Source: Streptomyces erythrochromogenes
GTDB taxonomy: Bacteria; Actinomycetota; Actinomycetes; Streptomycetales; Streptomycetaceae
Direction: 5' to 3'
Length of the DNA stretch: 64,000 nucleotides
Assembly: GCF_036170895.1 (NCBI RefSeq)
Contig: NZ_CP108036.1
Coordinates: 6,855,501 to 6,919,500 of the forward strand
The translations under genes were made by a program, and so were the position numbers. Shown piece after piece: positions 23,720 through 33,328 of the stretch (its first letter is position 1; each line of letters starts with the position of its first letter). The notes beneath the pieces were generated by a model. It was not told where the DNA came from. It saw only the letters and a program-made list of their open reading frames with translations, and did not search any database.

Positions 23720-25059
23720 CGCGCGTCCTCCGTCCCGTCCGCAGACCCGGTGGACCCGGCGGGCGCGTGCAGCAGCACCCTCGCCGCCCGGCGCCCGATG
23801 TCGTCCACCACGTCCAGCTGCCAGCCGTCCAGCTGCAGAGTGTCGCCGACCGCCGGGATCCGGCCCAGCTCGGTCGCTATCAGGCCGGCCAGGGTCTCGT
23901 ACGGGCCGTCCGGCACCCGCAGCCCGATCCGCCGGAGCTGGTCGGTGCGCGCGGCGCCGTCGGCGGAGTACAGCTGCCGGCCGGAGGCGTCCGCACCGGC
24001 CGGGGCCAGGTCGGGGGTCTCGTGCGGATCGTGCTCGTCCCGCACCTCGCCGACGACCTCCTCGACGATGTCCTCCAGCGTCGCCACGCCCGCCGTTCCG
24101 CCGTACTCGTCGATGACCACGGCCATGGTCTGCTTGCCGGACAGCCGGTCCAGCAGCCGGTCGACGGTCAGCGACTCCGGTACGAGGAGGGGCTCGCGCA
24201 GCAGCTGCGACACCGGGCGGCGGCGCCGCTCCTCGGCGGGCAGCGCCAGCACGTCCTTGATGTGGACGGTGCCGACGACGGTGTCGAGGCTTCCGCGGTA
24301 GACGGGGAAGCGGGACAGGCCGGTGGCCATCGTCGCGTTCGCCACGTCCTCGGCGGTGGTCTGCACGTCGAGGGCGGTGACCTGGACGCGCGGGGTCATC
24401 ACGTTCTCCGCGGTCAGGTCGGCCAGGTTCAGGGTCCGGACGAACAGCTCGGCCGTGTCCTTCTCCAGCGCGCCCTGCTTGGCGGAGTGCCGGGCCAGGG
24501 CGACCAGCTCCTGCGGGGTGCGCGCGGAGGCCAGCTCCTCGGTCGGCTCCATGCCGAAGCGGCGCACCAGGTGGTTCGCGGTGGTGTTGAGGTGGCTGAT
24601 GAGAGGCCGGAACGCCCGGCTGAACACCCGCTGGAAGGTCGCCACCCGCTTGGCGATCGCCAGCGGGGAGGAGATGGCCCAGTTCTTCGGCACCAGTTCG
24701 CCGACGACCATCAGGACGACGGTGGACAGGGCCGTTCCGAGGACCAGGGCCGTGGAGGAGGCGGCGCCCGCCGACAGCCCCATGGCTTCGAACGGTTCCT
24801 GGAGCAGGGCGGCGATCGAGGGCTTGGAGATCATGCCGATGACCAGGCCGGTCACGGTGATGCCGAGCTGGGCGCCGGAGAGCTGGAAGGTGAGGGTGCG
24901 GACGGCCGCGAGGGCGCTGTCGGCACCGCGCTCACCGCGCTCGGCGGCCCGCTCGAGTTCGCTGCGCTCGACGGTCGTGAGGGAGAACTCGGCCGCGACG
25001 AAGACTCCGCAGGCAAGGCAGAGCAGCAGTGCCACGACGAGCAGGAGCACCTCGGTCAT
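23716..25059 (-). CDS. CNNM/CorC-type protein with DUF21, CBS and CorC_HlyC domains
   Basis: A 447-aa protein with an N-terminal DUF21 membrane domain (LLLVVALLLCLACGVFVAAE, VVLMVVGELVPKNWAI), a CBS pair (around VMTPRVQVTALDVQTT and FPVYRGSLDTVVGTVHIKDV, then MAVVIDEYGGTAGVATLEDI) and a C-terminal CorC_HlyC transporter-associated domain (LAGLIATELGRIPAVGDTL). It is thought to act in divalent cation efflux or its regulation. It is the first gene of a two-gene operon with a shorter paralogue, probably by duplication. Confidence 0.92.
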   Translation of the reverse strand: MTEVLLLVVALLLCLACGVFVAAEFSLTTVERSELERAAERGERGADSALAAVRTLTFQLSGAQLGITVTGLVIGMISKPSIAALLQEPFEAMGLSAGAASSTALVLGTALSTVVLMVVGELVPKNWAISSPLAIAKRVATFQRVFSRAFRPLISHLNTTANHLVRRFGMEPTEELASARTPQELVALARHSAKQGALEKDTAELFVRTLNLADLTAENVMTPRVQVTALDVQTTAEDVANATMATGLSRFPVYRGSLDTVVGTVHIKDVLALPAEERRRRPVSQLLREPLLVPESLTVDRLLDRLSGKQTMAVVIDEYGGTAGVATLEDIVEEVVGEVRDEHDPHETPDLAPAGADASGRQLYSADGAARTDQLRRIGLRVPDGPYETLAGLIATELGRIPAVGDTLQLDGWQLDVVDDIGRRAARVLLHAPAGSTGSADGTEDAR

Positions 25060-25269
25060 CGGTCGATCACCTCCGTCCCATGATCGGCCAGGAGGAGGGG
25101 GATCGCGCGGTGTCGCGGCGAAGTGGAATGTCGTGGATTGGGAGGCTCGCCCATGGGCGGACGCTCACACACCTTTCACTCGGGAGGGATCTGCTCCACA
25201 TGGTAAAGGAAGGGCAAAGCGCACGGATCGTCCTTTTGGCGGAGCGCGGCCGGATGATGGGATCCGCGC

Positions 25270-25740
25270 ATGAGTGATCTTCACATAGGCCCGGCTTCGG
25301 CCGGCGACCTCGGTGCCGTACTGGACTTCTGGAAGACCGCCGCCGAGGGGACGAGCATCAGCGACGACCTCGCGGGCGTCGAGCGGCTCCACGAGCGGGA
25401 CCCGCAGGCGCTGCTGCTCGCGCGCCGCGACGGTGAGCTGGTCGGGACCGTGATCGCCGGCTTCGACGGCTGGCGCTGTCACCTCTACCGGCTCGCCGTG
25501 CATCCCGAATACCGGCGGCAGGGGATGGGCGGCGCGCTGCTGGCCGCCGCCGAGGAACGTTTCGCCGCGCTGGGCGGGCGGCGGGCAGACGCGATGGTGC
25601 TCGACCGGAACGAGCGGGCGCACCCGGCGTGGGATGCGGCCGGGTACGGGCCGCAGGAGGCGTGGACGCGGTGGGTGAAACCGCTCGCCCCGTCGGCGGG
25701 GCCGCAGAATTCCGGGGGTGGACGTCCCGGCCCCGCGTGA
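25270..25740 (+). CDS. GNAT family N-acetyltransferase
   Basis: A 156-aa single-domain GNAT. The acetyl-CoA binding loop is VHPEYRRQGMGGALLAAAEE, preceded by LVGTVIAGFDGWRCHLYRLA. The C-terminal part, GYGPQEAWTRWVKPL, is the usual last strand. Substrate unknown. It is divergent from the CNNM/CorC operon, with a 210-bp spacer in which no clear promoter was recognised. Confidence 0.88.
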   Translation: MSDLHIGPASAGDLGAVLDFWKTAAEGTSISDDLAGVERLHERDPQALLLARRDGELVGTVIAGFDGWRCHLYRLAVHPEYRRQGMGGALLAAAEERFAALGGRRADAMVLDRNERAHPAWDAAGYGPQEAWTRWVKPLAPSAGPQNSGGGRPGPA

Positions 25741-25799
25741 ACGCGAGGCCGGGACAGCGGGGCTCCGCGCCCCAAGCGACGGCGGGGCCCCAAAGCTCC

Positions 25800-25845
25800 G
25801 GGCTCCCCCCGGACCCCGCGCCTCGAACGCCGGCGGGGCTGGGGC
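25800..25845 (+). repeat. dispersed GC-rich intergenic repeat, copy 1
   Basis: The core GGACCCCGCGCCTCGAACG plus CCGGCGGGGCTGG downstream of the GNAT gene recurs twice at 45.18-45.28 kb, once inverted. It is able to fold. Repeats like this are common after genes in Streptomyces chromosomes and may serve as terminators. Confidence 0.6.
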
Positions 25846-25909
25846 GGTGCCGGCCTGCCCGGGGTGCTCCGGGCCCGGGCGTGGTGCGGGCCCGGGCGTG
25901 GTGCGGCGG

Positions 25910-26653
25910 TCAGGCGCCGGCGGGGGCGTAGGCCGGTGGGGACCAGGTGGTGAGGAAGGACTCCGCCGACCAGGTGCCCCACAGGGGCGGGGCCAGCCAG
26001 GAGGCGGCCGAGGCGCGGAAGCGCTCCGGGGACAGGGCGCCCGAGCCCTCCGGGACCGCGCCCAGGAGCGGCAGCTCCGAGGACTTCGGCAGGTCCGCCA
26101 GGTTGCAGCGGGCCGCCAGGTCCGCGGACTGAGGCCAGCTGCCGATCACCACGCCGAGCGGGGTCAGGCCCCGGGCCCGCAGGGCTTCCGCCGTGAGGGT
26201 CGTGGAGTTGAGGGTCCCCAGACCCGCCTGGGCGACGATCAGGGTCGGGGCGTCCAGCAGACGCGCCGCGTCGGCCAGCGTGTGGCCCGCCTCGTCGAAC
26301 TGGACGAGCAGCCCGCCCGCACCCTCCACCAGGACCAGGTCGTGGTCCTCGGACAGCCGCCGCGCGGCCTGCGCGATCTGCGCCGGGGCCAGTGTCGCCA
26401 GCCCCGCGCGACGGGCGGCCGTGTCCGGGGCCAGGGGCTCCGGATAGCGGGCCAGTTCCATCGCCGTGACGGAGGGACCGGCCAGCCGCACCACCTCCGC
26501 CGCGTCCCCCGGCTCCTGCGGGCCCACACCGGTCTGCGCCGGCTTGAGCACCGCCACCGAGCGGCCGGCCGCCACGGCTGCCGCCGCGACGGCCGAGGTG
26601 ACCACGGTCTTGCCGATCTCCGTGCCCGTCCCGGACACGATCAGTACGGACAT
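25910..26653 (-). CDS. bioD: dethiobiotin synthetase
   Basis: A 247-aa ATP-dependent carboxylase-ligase that closes the ureido ring of DAPA to dethiobiotin. The P-loop is GTGTEIGKTVVTSA (residues 8-21), the catalytic lysine region is VAVLKPAQTGVG, and LVLVEGAGGLLVQ is the conserved Mg-binding stretch. It is the last gene of bioB-bioA-bioD, 10 bp after bioA. The C-terminus is slightly longer than the family core. Confidence 0.95.
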   Translation of the reverse strand: MSVLIVSGTGTEIGKTVVTSAVAAAAVAAGRSVAVLKPAQTGVGPQEPGDAAEVVRLAGPSVTAMELARYPEPLAPDTAARRAGLATLAPAQIAQAARRLSEDHDLVLVEGAGGLLVQFDEAGHTLADAARLLDAPTLIVAQAGLGTLNSTTLTAEALRARGLTPLGVVIGSWPQSADLAARCNLADLPKSSELPLLGAVPEGSGALSPERFRASAASWLAPPLWGTWSAESFLTTWSPPAYAPAGA

Positions 26654-26663
26654 CTCAGCCTTC

Positions 26664-27986
26664 TCAGCCTTCCTGGGCCGCCGCGCACACCGCGCGGCAG
26701 ATACGGGTCACATCCGCGTCGCCCGTGACGAACGGCGGCATCACGTAGAGCAGGTCCCGGAACGGTCTCAGCCACACGCCCTCGCGCACCGCCGCCCGGG
26801 TGGCCGCGGCCACGTCGACCTCGTGGTCCAGCTGGACCACGCCGATGGCGCCGAGCACGCGTACGTCCCGCACGCCGGGGATGCCGGCCGCGGCGGCCAG
26901 GCCCGCGCGCAGCCCCGCCTCGATCCGCTTGACCTCGAGCGCCCAGTCCTGGCCGAGCAGCAGCTCCACGGAGGCCAGCGCCACGGCCGTGGCCAGCGGG
27001 TTCCCCATGAAGGTCGGCCCGTGCGCGAGCACCGGGACCTCGCCCTGGGAGATCCCGTCGGCCACCCGCTCCGTGCACAGGGTCGCCGCCAGCGTGAGGT
27101 AACCACCGGTCAGCGACTTGCCCAGGCACATCACGTCCGGGGTGATCCCCGCGTGGTCGGCCGCGAAGAGCGCGCCGGTACGGCCGAAGCCGGTGGCGAT
27201 CTCGTCCAGGATCAGCAGGACCCCGTACTCGTCGCACAGCTCACGCAGCACCCGCAGGTAGCCGGGGTGGTGGAAGCGCATGCCGCCCGCGCCCTGCACC
27301 ACCGGCTCCACGATCACGGCGGCCAGCTCGTCCGCGTGCGCGGCGATCATGCCGCGCAGGTGGTCGGCGTACGCGGGATCCACCGGCGTGTCGAAGCCGC
27401 CGGGAGGGGCGTCCGCGAAGACCTGCCGCGGCAGGTGACCCTGCCACAGCTCGTGCATGCCGCCCTCGGGGTCGCAGACGGCCATGGGCTGCCAGGTGTC
27501 CCCGTGGTAGCCGCCGCGCCAGGTCAGCAGCCTGGTCTTGCCGGTGCGCCCCAGCGAACGCCAGTACTGCAGGCACATCTTGACGGCGACCTCGACGGAG
27601 ACCGAACCCGAGTCGGCCAGGAAGACGTGCTCCAGTCCCGGCGGGGTGATCTCGACGAGCTTCGCGGCGAGCCGGACGGCGGGCTCATGGGTGAGCCCGC
27701 CGAACATCACGTGCGACATCCGCCCTAGCTGCGCGGTCACGGCCTCGTTGAGCACCGGGTGGTTGTAGCCGTGGATGGCCGACCACCAGGAGGACATGCC
27801 GTCGACCAGCTCCTCGTGGCCCTCGCCCTGGGACGGGACGGCGAGCCTCAGCCGCACCCCCGAGGCGGAGGCGATGACCAGCGGCTCCTGCCGCCCCGGC
27901 ATCGGGCCGTACGGGTGCCAGACGTGCTGCCGGTCCAGCGCGAGCAGGTCCGCGCCGGCCGCACGCAAGTGGGCCTGGTCAGGCAT
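26664..27986 (-). CDS. bioA: adenosylmethionine-8-amino-7-oxononanoate aminotransferase
   Basis: A 440-aa class III PLP aminotransferase that uses S-adenosylmethionine as amino donor to turn KAPA into DAPA. Substrate-recognition residues lie in [11 protein letters not shown] at the N-terminus. The PLP-binding stretch is [14 protein letters not shown], and the Schiff-base Lys is in [15 protein letters not shown] 27986 overlaps the bioB stop codon by 8 bp (translational coupling). The C-terminus ([17 protein letters not shown]) is complete. Confidence 0.95.
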   Translation of the reverse strand: MPDQAHLRAAGADLLALDRQHVWHPYGPMPGRQEPLVIASASGVRLRLAVPSQGEGHEELVDGMSSWWSAIHGYNHPVLNEAVTAQLGRMSHVMFGGLTHEPAVRLAAKLVEITPPGLEHVFLADSGSVSVEVAVKMCLQYWRSLGRTGKTRLLTWRGGYHGDTWQPMAVCDPEGGMHELWQGHLPRQVFADAPPGGFDTPVDPAYADHLRGMIAAHADELAAVIVEPVVQGAGGMRFHHPGYLRVLRELCDEYGVLLILDEIATGFGRTGALFAADHAGITPDVMCLGKSLTGGYLTLAATLCTERVADGISQGEVPVLAHGPTFMGNPLATAVALASVELLLGQDWALEVKRIEAGLRAGLAAAAGIPGVRDVRVLGAIGVVQLDHEVDVAAATRAAVREGVWLRPFRDLLYVMPPFVTGDADVTRICRAVCAAAQEG

Positions 27987-29247
27987 TGGGCGCGATGTCC
28001 GTCCCTGCGCCGCGGCGGCGTACCGCCACCAGGTCCGACCGGAGCGCACCGGGCTCGGCCTGCGCCGGCTGCGCCGGAACCGGAGCGGCCTGCGCGTGCG
28101 CGTGGCCCGAGCAGCCGCCGCATGCCGAGCCGCAGCCCGCCGCCTCGTCCCCGGCCGAAGCCGAGCCCGCACCCGAACCGCACAGCGAGGCGCCGCCGTT
28201 GGACCCGCAGCCGCCGCCGGCGGGGGCCGCGTCCGCCACGTCGGAGCGGTGCGCGGGAAGGGTCGTCGTACCGGCGCCCTCCACCTCGAAACCGGCGTCC
28301 GCGATCATGTCGAGGTCGGCCTGGCCGGCCTGGCCCTCGCTGGTGAGGTAGTCGCCCAGGAAGATCGAGTTGACGATGTTCAGCGCCAGCGGCTGCAGCG
28401 AGCGCAGGTGCACCTCGCGCCCGCCCGCCAGCCGGACCTCGACGTCGGGGCAGACGAACCGCGCCATCGCCAGGATCCGAAGGCAGCGCTGCGGGGTGAG
28501 GTTCCACTCCTTGGCCAGCGGGGTGCCCTCGAAGGGGATCAGGAAGTTGACCGGCACGGAGTCGGCGTCCAGCTCGCGCAGCGAGAAGACCACGTCGACG
28601 AGGTCCTCGTCGCTCTCGCCCATGCCCGCGATCAGGCCGGAGCAGGCCGACAGGCCCGCCGCGTGCGCCTTCTCCACGGTGTCCACGCGGTCGGCGTAGG
28701 TGTGGGTCTTGGTGATCTGGCCGTAGGTGGCCTCGGAGGTGTTCAGGTTGTGGTTGTAGGCGTCGGCACCCGCCTCGCGCAGCTTCTCCGCCTGGCCGTC
28801 CGAGAGCAGACCGAGGCAGGCGCACACCTCGATGCCCTCGTTCTGCTCCTTGATCGCCTCGATCGTCCGGCCGACGCGCTCCACGTCACGGTCCGTCGGA
28901 CCGCGGCCGCTCGCCACCAGGCAGACCCGCTTCGCCCCGCCCGCGACGCCCGCGGCCGCCGCCTGGGAGGCCTCCTCCGGCTTGAGCCACGTGTACTTGA
29001 GGATCTCTGCCTTCGAGCCCAGACGCTGGGAACAGTAGGAGCAGTCCTCCGGGCACAGGCCCGACTTCAGGTTGACCAGGTAGTTCAGCTTGACCCGACG
29101 CCCGAACCACTGGCGGCGCACCTTGCCGGCCGCGGCCACCACGTCGAGCAGTTCGTCGTCAGAAGTCGCCAGTACGGCGAGTGCTTCTTCGCGGGTCGGC
29201 AGCTCACGCCGCAGCCCCTTGTCCACCAGGGTGTTCAGCAGGTCCAT
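27979..29247 (-). CDS. bioB: biotin synthase with Cys-rich C-terminal tail
   Basis: A 422-aa radical SAM enzyme that inserts sulfur into dethiobiotin. The radical SAM cluster site is [10 protein letters not shown] (CxxxCxxC), and the auxiliary [2Fe-2S] cluster region includes later Cys/Arg residues. The catalytic body ends around residue 340, as in ordinary BioB. After it come about 79 extra residues: a Gly/Ser/Ala linker with five cysteines (spaced as [10 protein letters not shown] and [13 protein letters not shown]) and a Pro/Ala-rich end. The tail may hold or deliver iron-sulfur or sulfide. It is the first gene of bioB-bioA-bioD. Confidence 0.95.
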   Translation of the reverse strand: MDLLNTLVDKGLRRELPTREEALAVLATSDDELLDVVAAAGKVRRQWFGRRVKLNYLVNLKSGLCPEDCSYCSQRLGSKAEILKYTWLKPEEASQAAAAGVAGGAKRVCLVASGRGPTDRDVERVGRTIEAIKEQNEGIEVCACLGLLSDGQAEKLREAGADAYNHNLNTSEATYGQITKTHTYADRVDTVEKAHAAGLSACSGLIAGMGESDEDLVDVVFSLRELDADSVPVNFLIPFEGTPLAKEWNLTPQRCLRILAMARFVCPDVEVRLAGGREVHLRSLQPLALNIVNSIFLGDYLTSEGQAGQADLDMIADAGFEVEGAGTTTLPAHRSDVADAAPAGGGCGSNGGASLCGSGAGSASAGDEAAGCGSACGGCSGHAHAQAAPVPAQPAQAEPGALRSDLVAVRRRGAGTDIAPNA

Positions 29248-29403
29248 GGACCAGATCCTGTCCCACTGGACCCATCCCGGCCAAGGAGAGATCGCACAAC
29301 ATGGCCGGATGGGTGTGTGTGTATCACCACACCTGGCGGACAAGTCGCGGCGACTAGGGTCGGGCAGGTCTGTGGACTGCCGACAAAACACGAGGACACG
29401 CCG
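29248..29403. promoter_or_regulatory. divergent bioB/bioF control region
   Basis: The 156-bp spacer drives both halves of the biotin pathway. It contains GGTGTG...CACACC arms around 29312-29333, a candidate operator near the middle. TAGGGT at 29355-29360 may be the bioF -10. The bioF ribosome site is GAGGA before ATG 29404. No known biotin-repressor consensus was recognised. Confidence 0.4.
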
Positions 29404-30576
29404 ATGCCCCAGCACACCCCCGACCCAGCGGACGTCTTCGCCTGGATCGACGCCGCGGAACGCGCGCGGGAGCAGGCCGGACTGGTCCGCACGCTGCGCC
29501 CCCGGCCGCCGGTGTCGCCGCTGCTGGACCTCGCGAGCAACGACTACCTCGGCCTGTCCAAGCACCCCGAGACCATCCGCGGGGCCCGCGAGGCGGCGGA
29601 GTGCTGGGGTGCCGGGGCCACCGGCTCCCGTCTCGTCACCGGCACCACCGAACTGCACGCGGAACTGGAGCGGGAGCTCGCCGCCTTCTGCGGCTTCGAG
29701 GCCGCCCTCGTCCTGTCCTCCGGATACGCGGCCAACCTCGCCGCCGTCACGGCGCTGAGCGACTGGGGCACGCTCGTCGTCTCCGACGCGGGCAACCACG
29801 CCTCCATCGTCGACGGCTGCCGACTCTCGCGCGCCGGGACCGCGGTGGTCCCGCACTCCGACCCGGACGCCGCGCGCAAGGCGCTCGCCGCGCACGAGGG
29901 CCGGGCCCTGCTGGTCAGCGACTCCGTGTTCTCCGTCGACGGCGACGCCGCCCCGCTCGCCGGGTACGCGGCCGCGTGCCGCGACGAGGGCGCGGCCCTG
30001 CTCGTTGACGACGCCCACGGCCTGGGCGTACTGGGCGAGGGCGGTCGCGGCGCGCTGCACGCCGCCGGACTCGCCGGCGCGCCCTACGTGGTCGCCACGC
30101 TGACCCTGTCGAAGTCGCTCGGCAGCCAGGGCGGTGCCGTGCTCGGCCCGGCCAAGGTGATCAGGCACCTGGTCAACACGGCGCGCACCTTCATCTTCGA
30201 CACCGGGCTGGCCCCGGCCGCCGCGGGCGCGGCCCTGGCGAGCCTGCGCCTGCTCCGGCGCGAACCGGAGCGCGCCGACCGCGCCCGCGAGGTGGCCGAC
30301 CGGCTGTACGGGCGGCTCACCGCGTCCGGCCTGACCGCGGCCCGGCCGGACGCGGCCGTGGTGTCGGTACGGGCCCCGTCGGCCTCGGCGGCACTGCGCT
30401 GGGCCGCCGACTGCCGCGAGGCGGGTCTGTCCGTGGGATGCTTCCGCCCGCCGTCGGTGCCGGACGGCATCTCCCGGCTGCGGCTGACCGCCCGGGCCGA
30501 CCTCACGGGGGACGAGATCGATCGGGCGATCACGACGATCCTCGCGACCGCGCCCGCCGGGGCCACGAACGGCTAG
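29404..30576 (+). CDS. bioF: 8-amino-7-oxononanoate synthase
   Basis: A 390-aa alpha-oxoamine synthase that condenses pimeloyl thioester with alanine, the first ring-building step of biotin synthesis. Landmarks are [47 protein letters not shown] and the PLP-Lys in [13 protein letters not shown]. It is divergent from bioB-bioA-bioD. The frame stays open far upstream, but ATG 29404 with GAGGA gives the family N-terminus. Its TAG stop shares CTAG with the convergent DUF397 gene, so there is no room for a terminator. Confidence 0.95.
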   Translation: MPQHTPDPADVFAWIDAAERAREQAGLVRTLRPRPPVSPLLDLASNDYLGLSKHPETIRGAREAAECWGAGATGSRLVTGTTELHAELERELAAFCGFEAALVLSSGYAANLAAVTALSDWGTLVVSDAGNHASIVDGCRLSRAGTAVVPHSDPDAARKALAAHEGRALLVSDSVFSVDGDAAPLAGYAAACRDEGAALLVDDAHGLGVLGEGGRGALHAAGLAGAPYVVATLTLSKSLGSQGGAVLGPAKVIRHLVNTARTFIFDTGLAPAAAGAALASLRLLRREPERADRAREVADRLYGRLTASGLTAARPDAAVVSVRAPSASAALRWAADCREAGLSVGCFRPPSVPDGISRLRLTARADLTGDEIDRAITTILATAPAGATNG

Positions 30577-30806
30577 ACGGACGACGCGTGCGCGTCCGTC
30601 CGTACGGAGGTGAGGAAGCCGTCCCAGGCCGGCCCGGTGAAGAGCACGGCCGGGCCGTCCGTCCGCTTGGAGTCGCGGACGGCCAGCAGGCCGTCGCCGA
30701 GGACGGCCGCTTCCACGCAGTTGTTCATCCCGGTGCTGCGGCTGCTCCGCCGCCACCGCGCAGCTCTGATCAGAAGTCCGCTGGTGCTTAAGGGGGTTGC
30801 GGACAC
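30573..30806 (-). CDS. DUF397 domain protein
   Basis: A 77-aa DUF397 protein with the family core [19 protein letters not shown], then [19 protein letters not shown] and FLTSVR. In Streptomyces, DUF397 proteins accompany an XRE regulator and a HATPase protein (whiJ/bldB-like clusters) and are thought to modulate the regulator. Here it lies 14 bp downstream of the XRE gene. Confidence 0.9.
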   Translation of the reverse strand: MSATPLSTSGLLIRAARWRRSSRSTGMNNCVEAAVLGDGLLAVRDSKRTDGPAVLFTGPAWDGFLTSVRTDAHASSV

Positions 30807-30819
30807 GGGGGTGCCTCCT

Positions 30820-31704
30820 CTACGCGTCGTCAGCGAGTGAGCCGATGAGTTCCGAAGAGTCCTGGGGCGGCAGCGCCGCCGCCTGGATGGTGCGGAACGC
30901 GGCGCCGTACGCCTCTAGGTCTTCCTTCCGCTCCAGATAGAGGCTACTCGTCAAATGGTCGAGTACCACCACATCCAGATCGGCGATGTTCGTAAATGAG
31001 AAAATGACGAACGGTCCCGTGAGGCCGAGATGGCCACCCACGCTGAACGGCAGCACCTGGAGGTTCACTTGGGGCAGCCGTGCCACCCGGACCAGCTGCC
31101 GCAGCTGCTCCGCCATCACCCCCGGCCCGCCGATCTGCCGGCGCAGCACCGCCTCGTCCAGCACCGCGCTCAGCTCCAGCGGCGGATCGGCCCGCAGTAC
31201 CGCCTGCCGGGCCAGCCGTACGTCGACCAGCGCGTCCACCTTCGGTTCCGGCAGCCCGCCGAGCGCGGCCCGGGTCACGGCCCGCGCGTACTCGGGGGTC
31301 TGCAACAGCCCCGGCACCACCGACAGTTCCACCGTACGGGCCGATCGGGCCCCCGCCTCCAGGCTGATGAAGTCCCGGTACTCCTGCGGCAGCAGCCCCC
31401 GGTAGTCGTGCCACCACTGGCGACCCCGCCCGGTGTCGCCTCCCGGCCCGGGGCCGGCGGCCGAGGCGGAGAGGGCCTCCAGCAGGGCTCGCTGCTCCGG
31501 GCTCACGACCTCCCCGTAGGCGTCGAGGAGCAGCCGGATGTCCTCCGGTTTCACGCCGCTGCGGCCCGTCTCGATACGGCTGATTTTCGACTGGTGCCAT
31601 CCCACGATCCGGGCGGCCTCGCCACTCGTGAGTCCGGACCGGTCACGCAGGGCACGCAGTTCCTCGCCGAGCTTGCGCCGGCGCACCGCGGGTCCGTCCT
31701 GCAC
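30820..31704 (-). CDS. XRE-type regulator with DUF5753 (WhiJ-like)
   Basis: A 294-aa protein. An N-terminal helix-turn-helix (about 14-65; LRALRDRSGLTSGEAARIVG, HQSKISRIETGRSGV) is followed by the DUF5753 domain (LLPQEYRDFISLEAGA, VVPGLLQTPEYARAV, LRQLVRVARLPQVNLQVLPF). GTG 31704 with AAGGAGG five bases upstream is preferred to a longer start at 31929. Members of this group pair with DUF397 proteins in developmental or antibiotic control in Streptomyces. It is divergent from the ATPase gene. Confidence 0.9.
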   Translation of the reverse strand: MQDGPAVRRRKLGEELRALRDRSGLTSGEAARIVGWHQSKISRIETGRSGVKPEDIRLLLDAYGEVVSPEQRALLEALSASAAGPGPGGDTGRGRQWWHDYRGLLPQEYRDFISLEAGARSARTVELSVVPGLLQTPEYARAVTRAALGGLPEPKVDALVDVRLARQAVLRADPPLELSAVLDEAVLRRQIGGPGVMAEQLRQLVRVARLPQVNLQVLPFSVGGHLGLTGPFVIFSFTNIADLDVVVLDHLTSSLYLERKEDLEAYGAAFRTIQAAALPPQDSSELIGSLADDA

Positions 31705-31900
31705 ACCCGCCTCCTTCCACCGGCACAGGTCGCACCAGTCTGCCGTCCAAATACGCTCTTCCGTAGCAGAGTTCACCGCATCGGGCGACAGATATATGCA
31801 GATCTTTGGGGAAACGCCGATGCGGCGGCGCGATGGGTGGCACTCTGGCGTCCAGCACAGATCCGGGGCGTTTCCGTCCCGGTGGGAAAGGGACGTCGCC

Positions 31901-32350
31901 ATGGCAGACCACCAGGAAGCATCCGTCACTCTGCCGAGCGATCCCGCTTCGGTGGCCGCTGCCCGACGCTACGTCGCGGAGGTGCTGTGCGAATGGGGAC
32001 TGCCCGCTGACGCCGAGACCGCGGACAGCGTCCGGCTGATCGTTTCCGAGCTCGCCACCAATGCCGTGCAACACACCTTCGGCCAGTCGCCCACCTTCAC
32101 CGTCGACATCCGCCTGGAGCGCGAGGAGTGGTTGCGGGTCGGGGTGACCGACAGCCACCCGCGCTGGCCCAGGCGGCTTCCGGCCGCCGTCCAGCAGGAC
32201 AACGGCCGCGGGATGGTCATCATCCGCTGGCTCGCCGTGGAGGCGGGCGGCCGGCTCTCGGTCACCCCCACCGAGGACGGCGGCAAGACGGTCTGGATCG
32301 CGCTGCCCTGGACCGCGGGTGCGCCGGCCGCGGCCGCCGGGAGCTGCTGA
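31901..32350 (+). CDS. HATPase domain protein (anti-sigma/RsbW-like)
   Basis: A 149-aa GHKL ATPase resembling RsbW/SpoIIAB-type regulators. The N-box is VRLIVSELATNAVQHTFG and the G-box is VQQDNGRGMVIIRWLA. It has no HPt or membrane part. It is divergent from the XRE/DUF397 pair and completes the trio repeatedly found in Streptomyces genomes. The exact partner is unknown. Confidence 0.88.
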   Translation: MADHQEASVTLPSDPASVAAARRYVAEVLCEWGLPADAETADSVRLIVSELATNAVQHTFGQSPTFTVDIRLEREEWLRVGVTDSHPRWPRRLPAAVQQDNGRGMVIIRWLAVEAGGRLSVTPTEDGGKTVWIALPWTAGAPAAAAGSC

Positions 32351-32698
32351 CCGCCCGACGCACTGCCGAACGACCCGTGAACGCCGGGCGGCCCCCCTCG
32401 GGCCCCCGGTGTTTCCGTATACGGAAGTCGCGGCCGAGGGGTGGCGGACCCGAACCGGGTGCCTTCCCGAAACGTGGGTTAACTCTGCGGAAAAGAGCGG
32501 CCCTTAGCGTGGCGGTCACGTGCGACCACCAATGATCACCCATGAGCCGGTAATGCTGCGGTGGGCGGTACGGAAAGCCTTCCTCTGCGTTGGGCAAGAG
32601 ACGCTTGGGTCGGAAATGCGCAGGTCAACAGAGTGTTGAACGCCGCTAAGGTCACCTCGGCACGAAGTCGATCTTGTCCCGGAAGCTTGGTGATACGA
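32351..32698. promoter_or_regulatory. 348-bp gene-free region upstream of ureA
   Basis: No gene is supported here. Two symmetric sites stand out. The first is a perfect 14-bp palindrome, TTCCGTATACGGAA, at 32413-32426. The second is TCAACA-GAG-TGTTGA at 32625-32639, just upstream of TAAGGT (32647-32652), a likely -10. The second site overlaps the expected -35 and would suit a urease repressor. No Nur-type TTGCAA repeat was found. Confidence 0.4.
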
Positions 32699-33001
32699 GT
32701 GCAACTGACACCGCACGAACAGGAGCGACTGCTCATCCACGTGGCCGCGGACGTGGCCGCGAAGCGGAGGGCGCGAGGAGTGCGCCTCAACCATCCCGAG
32801 GCGGTGGCGCTGATCACCTCCCACATCCTCGAAGGGGCCCGCGACGGCCGGACCGTGGCCGAGCTCATGGCCTCCGGCCGCACCGTCCTGAGCCGCGCGG
32901 ACGTCATGGAGGGGATCCCCGAGATGATCCACGACGTGCAGGTCGAGGCGACCTTCCCGGACGGCACCAAACTCGTCACGGTCCACGACCCCATCGTCTG
33001 A
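32699..33001 (+). CDS. ureA: urease subunit gamma
   Basis: A 100-aa urease gamma subunit, one of three structural chains of the nickel enzyme that hydrolyses urea to ammonia and carbamate. The match runs from [18 protein letters not shown] through [20 protein letters not shown] to [11 protein letters not shown], the full family length. Start GTG 32699 gives QLTPHE directly after the first residue; the frame extends upstream but without homology. First gene of ureABCFGD. Confidence 0.96.
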   Translation: MQLTPHEQERLLIHVAADVAAKRRARGVRLNHPEAVALITSHILEGARDGRTVAELMASGRTVLSRADVMEGIPEMIHDVQVEATFPDGTKLVTVHDPIV

Positions 33002-33016
33002 CAAGGAGTACCCCGC

Positions 33017-33328
33017 ATGATCCCCGGCGAAATCGCCTTCGGGGAGGGCCCGGTACTCCTCAACGAGGGCCGCCCCGTCACCCGTCTCACCGTGCTCAAC
33101 TCCGCCGACCGGCCCGTCCAGGTCGGCTCCCACTACCACTTCGCCGAGGCCAACCCCGGCCTCGACTTCGACCGCGCCGCGGCCCGCGGGCTCCGGCTCA
33201 ACATCGCCGCCGGCACGGCCGTCCGCTTCGAGCCGGGCATCCCGGCAGCGGTGGAACTGGTCCCGCTGGCGGGCTCGCGGACCGTACCCGGACTGCGCGG
33301 GGAGACCGGAGGGCCGCTGGATGGCTGA
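33017..33328 (+). CDS. ureB: urease subunit beta
   Basis: A 103-aa beta subunit beginning [20 protein letters not shown] and containing [20 protein letters not shown], which is diagnostic. AGGAG lies before ATG 33017. It ends 8 bp inside the start of ureC, so the two are translationally coupled. Confidence 0.96.
   Translation: MIPGEIAFGEGPVLLNEGRPVTRLTVLNSADRPVQVGSHYHFAEANPGLDFDRAAARGLRLNIAAGTAVRFEPGIPAAVELVPLAGSRTVPGLRGETGGPLDG

Noticed and set aside
27775..29403. Long N-terminal extension of bioF
   Set aside because: It is antisense to bioB and bioA; family homology and the ribosome site begin at ATG 29404.
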